A DNA stretch of 64,000 nt from Acorus gramineus (Eukaryota; Streptophyta; Magnoliopsida; Acorales; Acoraceae). The stretch spans positions 12,768,034 through 12,832,033 of the forward strand of contig CM060853.1 of the NCBI GenBank assembly GCA_030737835.1. The letters run 5' to 3'. Numbering within the stretch: the first letter of the stretch is position 1; the number at the start of each line of letters is the position of its first letter. The notes under the pieces are model-generated. The model searched no databases, was not told the origin of the DNA, and saw only the letters and a list, made by a program, of their open reading frames with translations. The position numbers and the translations under genes are program-made. This document shows, in pieces, positions 59,969 through 64,000 of the stretch.

Positions 59969-60760
59969 CTTTTACTTTCTTTTTTTGGGAGGGAACAACA
60001 GAGGGAAACTCCAGGGCGTTCTGTGTCCCTCTTTAACTGATAAAAGGCAATGCAGGTATACATAGCTTTAACGTATTCTTCATCTCCAACCGTCCATCTG
60101 TATGGAGTCTCTCAAATCAAACCGTCCGTGAGCACCACGTAGACACAGAATGAAGGGGAAAATGCATATACCCCCTTCTTTAATATCGATATGCTTTTTT
60201 TTTTTTTTTCTGAAAACCCATATAACCCCCAAAAATTTACCGGGTTAACGAAAAAAAATTTTGAATTAAATTATCATCGATTTAAAAAAATTATTTATGA
60301 ACTATATCTTAACTTCACCTGAACATATATATTCATATAACTTTTAAAATATTATGAATATACATATCGATCCCTGTTATTCTGAATATTGATATAATCG
60401 CCTGAAATTACACGCTTAATTCATATCACTTATTCACCCTCCATCATTATCTAATAAAAATTTGTGTGTGATTAATTTAATAATATATAATAATTTATTT
60501 TTAACACATTTAAAAAAAACAATGTGATATTATTTTTTATGGATAACATTTTAATAATTTAAAAGGACTATATTAAATTTTTTTAAAATCTTACGAGGTT
60601 AATTGGATAAAATATATCCAGAATCGTCTTTAGGGGGCTGTATGTATTTTTCCGTAGAATTAAGAACAAAGCCACTTGTGATCTCGGTGAGTCTCTTTCT
60701 TTTGTGTTTCTTCATTTCTACTGTAAGATTTTTTAGGGTTTCAGTCGCTCCGCCTCTCTA
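59969..60760. promoter_or_regulatory. Shared divergent promoter region of the PTH2 and SDS22 genes
   Basis: The two start codons are 792 bp apart on opposite strands. About 500 bp of this is a MULE MITE, leaving roughly 190 bp on the PTH2 side and 105 bp on the SDS22 side as host sequence. ACCACGTAG near 60136 contains an ACGT core. Whether the genes share control elements is inferred from layout only. Confidence 0.55.
60156..60655. mobile_element. Mutator-like MITE, CCATATAACC family, copy 3
   Basis: It begins GGGAAAATGCATATACCCCC and ends GGGGGCTGTATGTATTTTTC plus four bases. The internal ACCCATATAACCCCC block matches copies 1 and 2. AGAATGAAG and AGAATTAAG (60147-60155 and 60656-60664) form a 9-bp duplication with one mismatch. 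Confidence 0.75.
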
Positions 60761-63700
60761 ATGGAGGAGGAGGAGGAGACCACGATCGACGGCGGAGACG
60801 GAAGCGAATTGTGCCTCGATCTGACGAGTTTCCAGCTCCACGACCTCGGCGAGGTCGAGATCCCTCCGGGGCTGATCGAGCTCGATCTGACGGCGAACAG
60901 ACTTTCGTCACTGGACGAGCGGATCGGTGCCCTCTCCCGCCTCCGGAAACTCTCCCTCCGGCAGAACCTCTTCGATGACCAGGGGGTCGAGCCGATCACG
61001 CGATGGGACGGTCTCTCCGGACTCACTGTATATTTCCCTCTCATGCATCAGATTGTTTAAATTGAGATTGGAATTGTAGTCATTGTGAATTGTGTTGATT
61101 ATTCGTTTTTAAGTGAATAGAAAATGTTGAACAAATCTGATGTTACTGTTACGAGTTGGATTTTGATTCAAAATGTGTACTTGATGAGAGGATTTCGACC
61201 TGTTGCATGACATTTTCATTGTAATGAATTGTTTGGGAAACTTAAAGGGTTTCTCATTCGCATCTTATTAAGTTTAACTCGATTTTCCTTGACATAAGCC
61301 ATGCTAGGTGATTTTTAATGGATGAAAAATTTGGTTCAGTTGTCAATTAATTGAAACATGATTCAGCATTCCCTTGTAATTTATATTCATTCCATTAAGT
61401 TGATTAGGGAAGTCTCATATTGTTTTCACTGTGCTGTTTGGGGCGGTACACATGGTTGAACCACCTTGAGACTGATTTGTTGTTTTATGGTTTTATCTAA
61501 TTGAGAAATCCACTGAAGAACCGAACTTAATTAGCTGTGGGGGTTTGGGTAATACAAAAATGGTAGAGGGAAGGTAGAAGTTGCATCTGAGGTTCATTGA
61601 GTGACCGGAAGAAGAGAATAATCAATTTTACTCATAATATGACTGGGCTTGGCAAAGATTTTCTTTTTGTGTTGTGACCTTCCTGACATAAACCAACTTT
61701 CTAGTGTAACAAGAAGTGTATAATGATATGAAATCCAGCATCAACACTCTCATGTTATTGTGCCGCCAGAGGGTTGACTGAGTATCTCATCAACCTCCTT
61801 AGGTTACCTGATCCAATAAAAAAATTATTCAATATTTTAGAATCTGGTTTGACTTAGTAATGTGATAAGTAATTCTAGTGTTATGTTGTTAATTCACAGA
61901 GGCAATCTTCTTCTTTCACAACCATGTTCATAATTCGTGGAGTTGTTAAAGAAAAGGTCCTCTTTTCATAATTTGTGGTTGTTTTTCCACAAGATAAGGA
62001 CTTTTTTTATGTTTTCCTACTTCATCTGATAGAAGTGGTATGATTTCACAGGATCTGATTCTCAGAGACAATCGGCTCACTAAGATCCCAGATGTCAGCC
62101 TTTTCAAGGATCTTATAATATTTGATGTGTCTTTCAATGAGATCCCTTCCTTAAATGGCCTATCTAAGGTCTCAAGCACACTCAAGGAACTGTATGTTTC
62201 AAAGAATGAAGTTACAAAGATGGAAGAACTTAATCACTTGCATGAATTACAAATACTTGAACTCGGTTCAAACAGATTACGGGTAAGTATACTGGGAAAT
62301 ATTTGAATTCTGTTCCTGGTGTAAGACCCTAAGCAGCTTGGCCAATGTCCGCACATTGGTATAGAAAAATACTTTTTAAATTGTGCTCTATGCTATAGTT
62401 CTTTGTGCTCCATCAGATCCTGAAACAAGATGCTAATATGGTATATCTGCCTTGAGAAGAAAATTGATACTACAGTTTGGATCTCCATCCAAGTTAACTT
62501 AGTGAATCTCAACTTTTGAAAAAATTGCACTACAGCGAAACATATTTTTTTTGCATGAATATTGGTTTGGAGGTGCTACTTTTAGCCCCCGTTTGGATAG
62601 AGAATTAAGTTATTCTAAGTTTTATGACTATCCTAGTATAAATAAAGATAAAGTGATTTTTTGTTTGGTTTTTTTTTTAATTATTCTTGTTGGGAACCGT
62701 AATAATAATTTTTTTGGTGTTTGGATAAAATGTGAATACGTTGTGGATAAAGATTTATAAAAGATGAAAAAATTATGACAGATGATTTAGAAAAGGTGAT
62801 GACAGTTGATTTTGACAATGAACTCACATATTCTTTTGAAAAATACCTGGAATAACTTAATTTAGGGGTTAACTTGAATCCGTATAACATTGTGTACCGG
62901 TTAATTATGTCATACATATTATCATTTATTCCAACTTTTCAAACACTCATTTTGAGGTTGTTCTGACTAATTCTCACGTATTGCGGACCCTATTCTCAAA
63001 CCAAATTGGGGCTTAAGTTAATTTTGGAAGCGCTTCGATAAAGTCCAAAACATGGGACTGCATTTTGAAAACAGATTCTCCTTTTCCCCTCATTCAATGA
63101 TCCAATTCTTTACTTAATTCACATTTTATTATCCCAGATAATGGAGAACTTGCAAACCTTGACAAATCTACAAGAACTGTGGCTAGGACGTAACCGTATC
63201 CGTGCTGTAAATCTGTGTGGACTGAAATGCATTAGAAAGATAAGCTTACAAAGCAATCGTTTGACGTCTATGATAGGATTTCAGGTATGCAAGATTCTGG
63301 ACTTTGATGGAAATGTTTGGGAAACAAAGATGTGTGTCAAACATCATATCTGTTGTCAAATATGGGTTTATTTTCTTTTCCAGGATTGTGTTGCTTTGGA
63401 AGAATTATATTTGAGCCACAATGGTATTGCTAAAATGGAAGGTTTATCCAGCCTTGAAAATCTCCGGGTATTGGATGTCTCTTCAAATAAACTCACGTCT
63501 GTGGATGACATTGAGAGCCTTACAAGGTATATTTTTCCTATTTCTTCCCATCGATTTGTTGGTAATTGATATTCATAAAAATGATGCTAAGTTGGATGCT
63601 TGGTGAAGCGAGGTAAAGAGAATTAACAAATGAAAATAATGATGGAAAATAGGGTATTCAATATTTGACAATTCATTGTGAAATTGATGGCAATTGATTA

Positions 63701-64000
63701 ATTTACTGATGCCGGGGTTGGACTGTTGAAGAGTCCAGAGTGGATCAGCCTTATTAAGGTCAATGCTATAGAGTACAGCTCGTTATGCCTATCAGAATAT
63801 GGTGGAAGAGGTCAAATAATATATAAAAAAACATAATTCATTGGAGAGATGGTTTATGATTGGATCCACCCAAATCCTGCTCTATCCAGGCTTACAGATT
63901 ACCAAAGATTTAATCATGCTATGGCTTAATTGAAACCTAAATCCTCAGTTACGAAAAGTTTCTGTTGATTCTGATGTCGTACATGTTCATTCTTTCTTTC
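60761..64000 (+). CDS. SDS22/PPP1R7-like LRR regulator of protein phosphatase 1 (5' part)
   Basis: Exons are 60761-61027, 62052-62282, 63138-63284 and 63384-63526 (ending mid-codon), then an intron that runs past the window edge. The 262 readable residues hold consecutive 22-residue leucine-rich repeats of the SDS22 type: LIELDLTANRLSSLDERIGA, LRKLSLRQN, IIFDVSFNEIPSLNGL, LKELYVSKNEVTKMEEL, LQILELGSNRLR, LQELWLGRNRIRAVNL, IRKISLQSNRLTSM, LEELYLSHNGIAKMEGL and LRVLDVSSNKLTSVDDI. The N-terminus is acidic (MEEEEETT). SDS22 binds the PP1 catalytic subunit in the nucleus and cytoplasm and controls its maturation and activity; plant homologs interact with TOPP phosphatases. In exon 3, translation could be continued past the donor at 63285, but the family match resumes at 63384, which supports splicing. 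The 3' exons are outside the window. Confidence 0.93.
62585..63012. mobile_element. Harbinger-type MITE in intron 2 of the SDS22 gene
   Basis: GCCCCCGTTTGGATAGAG at the left pairs with the complement of CAAACCAAATTGGGGC at the right. TTA is duplicated at 62582-62584 and 63013-63015. The interior shares several blocks with 23030-23335. It ends 125 bp before exon 3. Confidence 0.85.

Overview
This is nuclear DNA from a flowering plant. It has split genes with GT-AG introns, GC-rich first exons in an AT-rich background, and plant-typical GATA, PTH2 and SDS22 proteins. Much of the sequence between and inside the genes is transposons, and their insertion scars can often be read directly. I cannot name the species. 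The GC-rich exons of the GATA and zinc-finger genes would suit a monocot or an early-diverging lineage, but this is weak evidence.

Layout. Positions 120-730 hold an unusually dense cluster of G-box (CACGTG) and DRE (ACCGAC) elements. A two-exon GATA transcription factor gene follows at 2861-4102. Positions 4.1-25.6 kb have no host gene that I recognise, but carry a series of DNA transposons with clear target-site duplications (TSDs). These are hAT elements at 5010 and 11147, Mutator-like (MULE) elements at 5533 and 21477, a Harbinger/Tourist MITE at 20484, and a 5.9-kb MULE at 13349-19268. That large MULE carries a decayed Ulp1-type protease gene and a broken ORF joining a PB1-like part to a zinc knuckle.

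A three-exon gene for a protein with three U1-type (zf-met) zinc fingers spans 25680-38572. Its 11.5-kb first intron holds a Tourist MITE, a LINE fragment and a degenerate Ty3/Gypsy element. Positions 38.6-54.5 kb are intergenic. They hold a SINE, an hAT element with a foldback MULE nested inside it, further MULE MITEs, and a 5.6-kb Copia element whose interior appears inverted between its ends.

The right end is gene-dense. The last two exons of an unidentified gene (54507-54922, + strand) end facing the end of an eight-exon gene for a membrane-anchored peptidyl-tRNA hydrolase 2 (59968 to 55800, - strand). That gene starts back-to-back with a gene for an SDS22-like PP1 regulatory LRR protein (60761 onward, cut by the window edge). 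A MULE MITE occupies most of the 792 bp between the two start codons.

Exon structures were worked out by hand from splice sites, reading phase and protein-family resemblance. Transposon limits rest on matching terminal repeats and TSDs. No database search was run.
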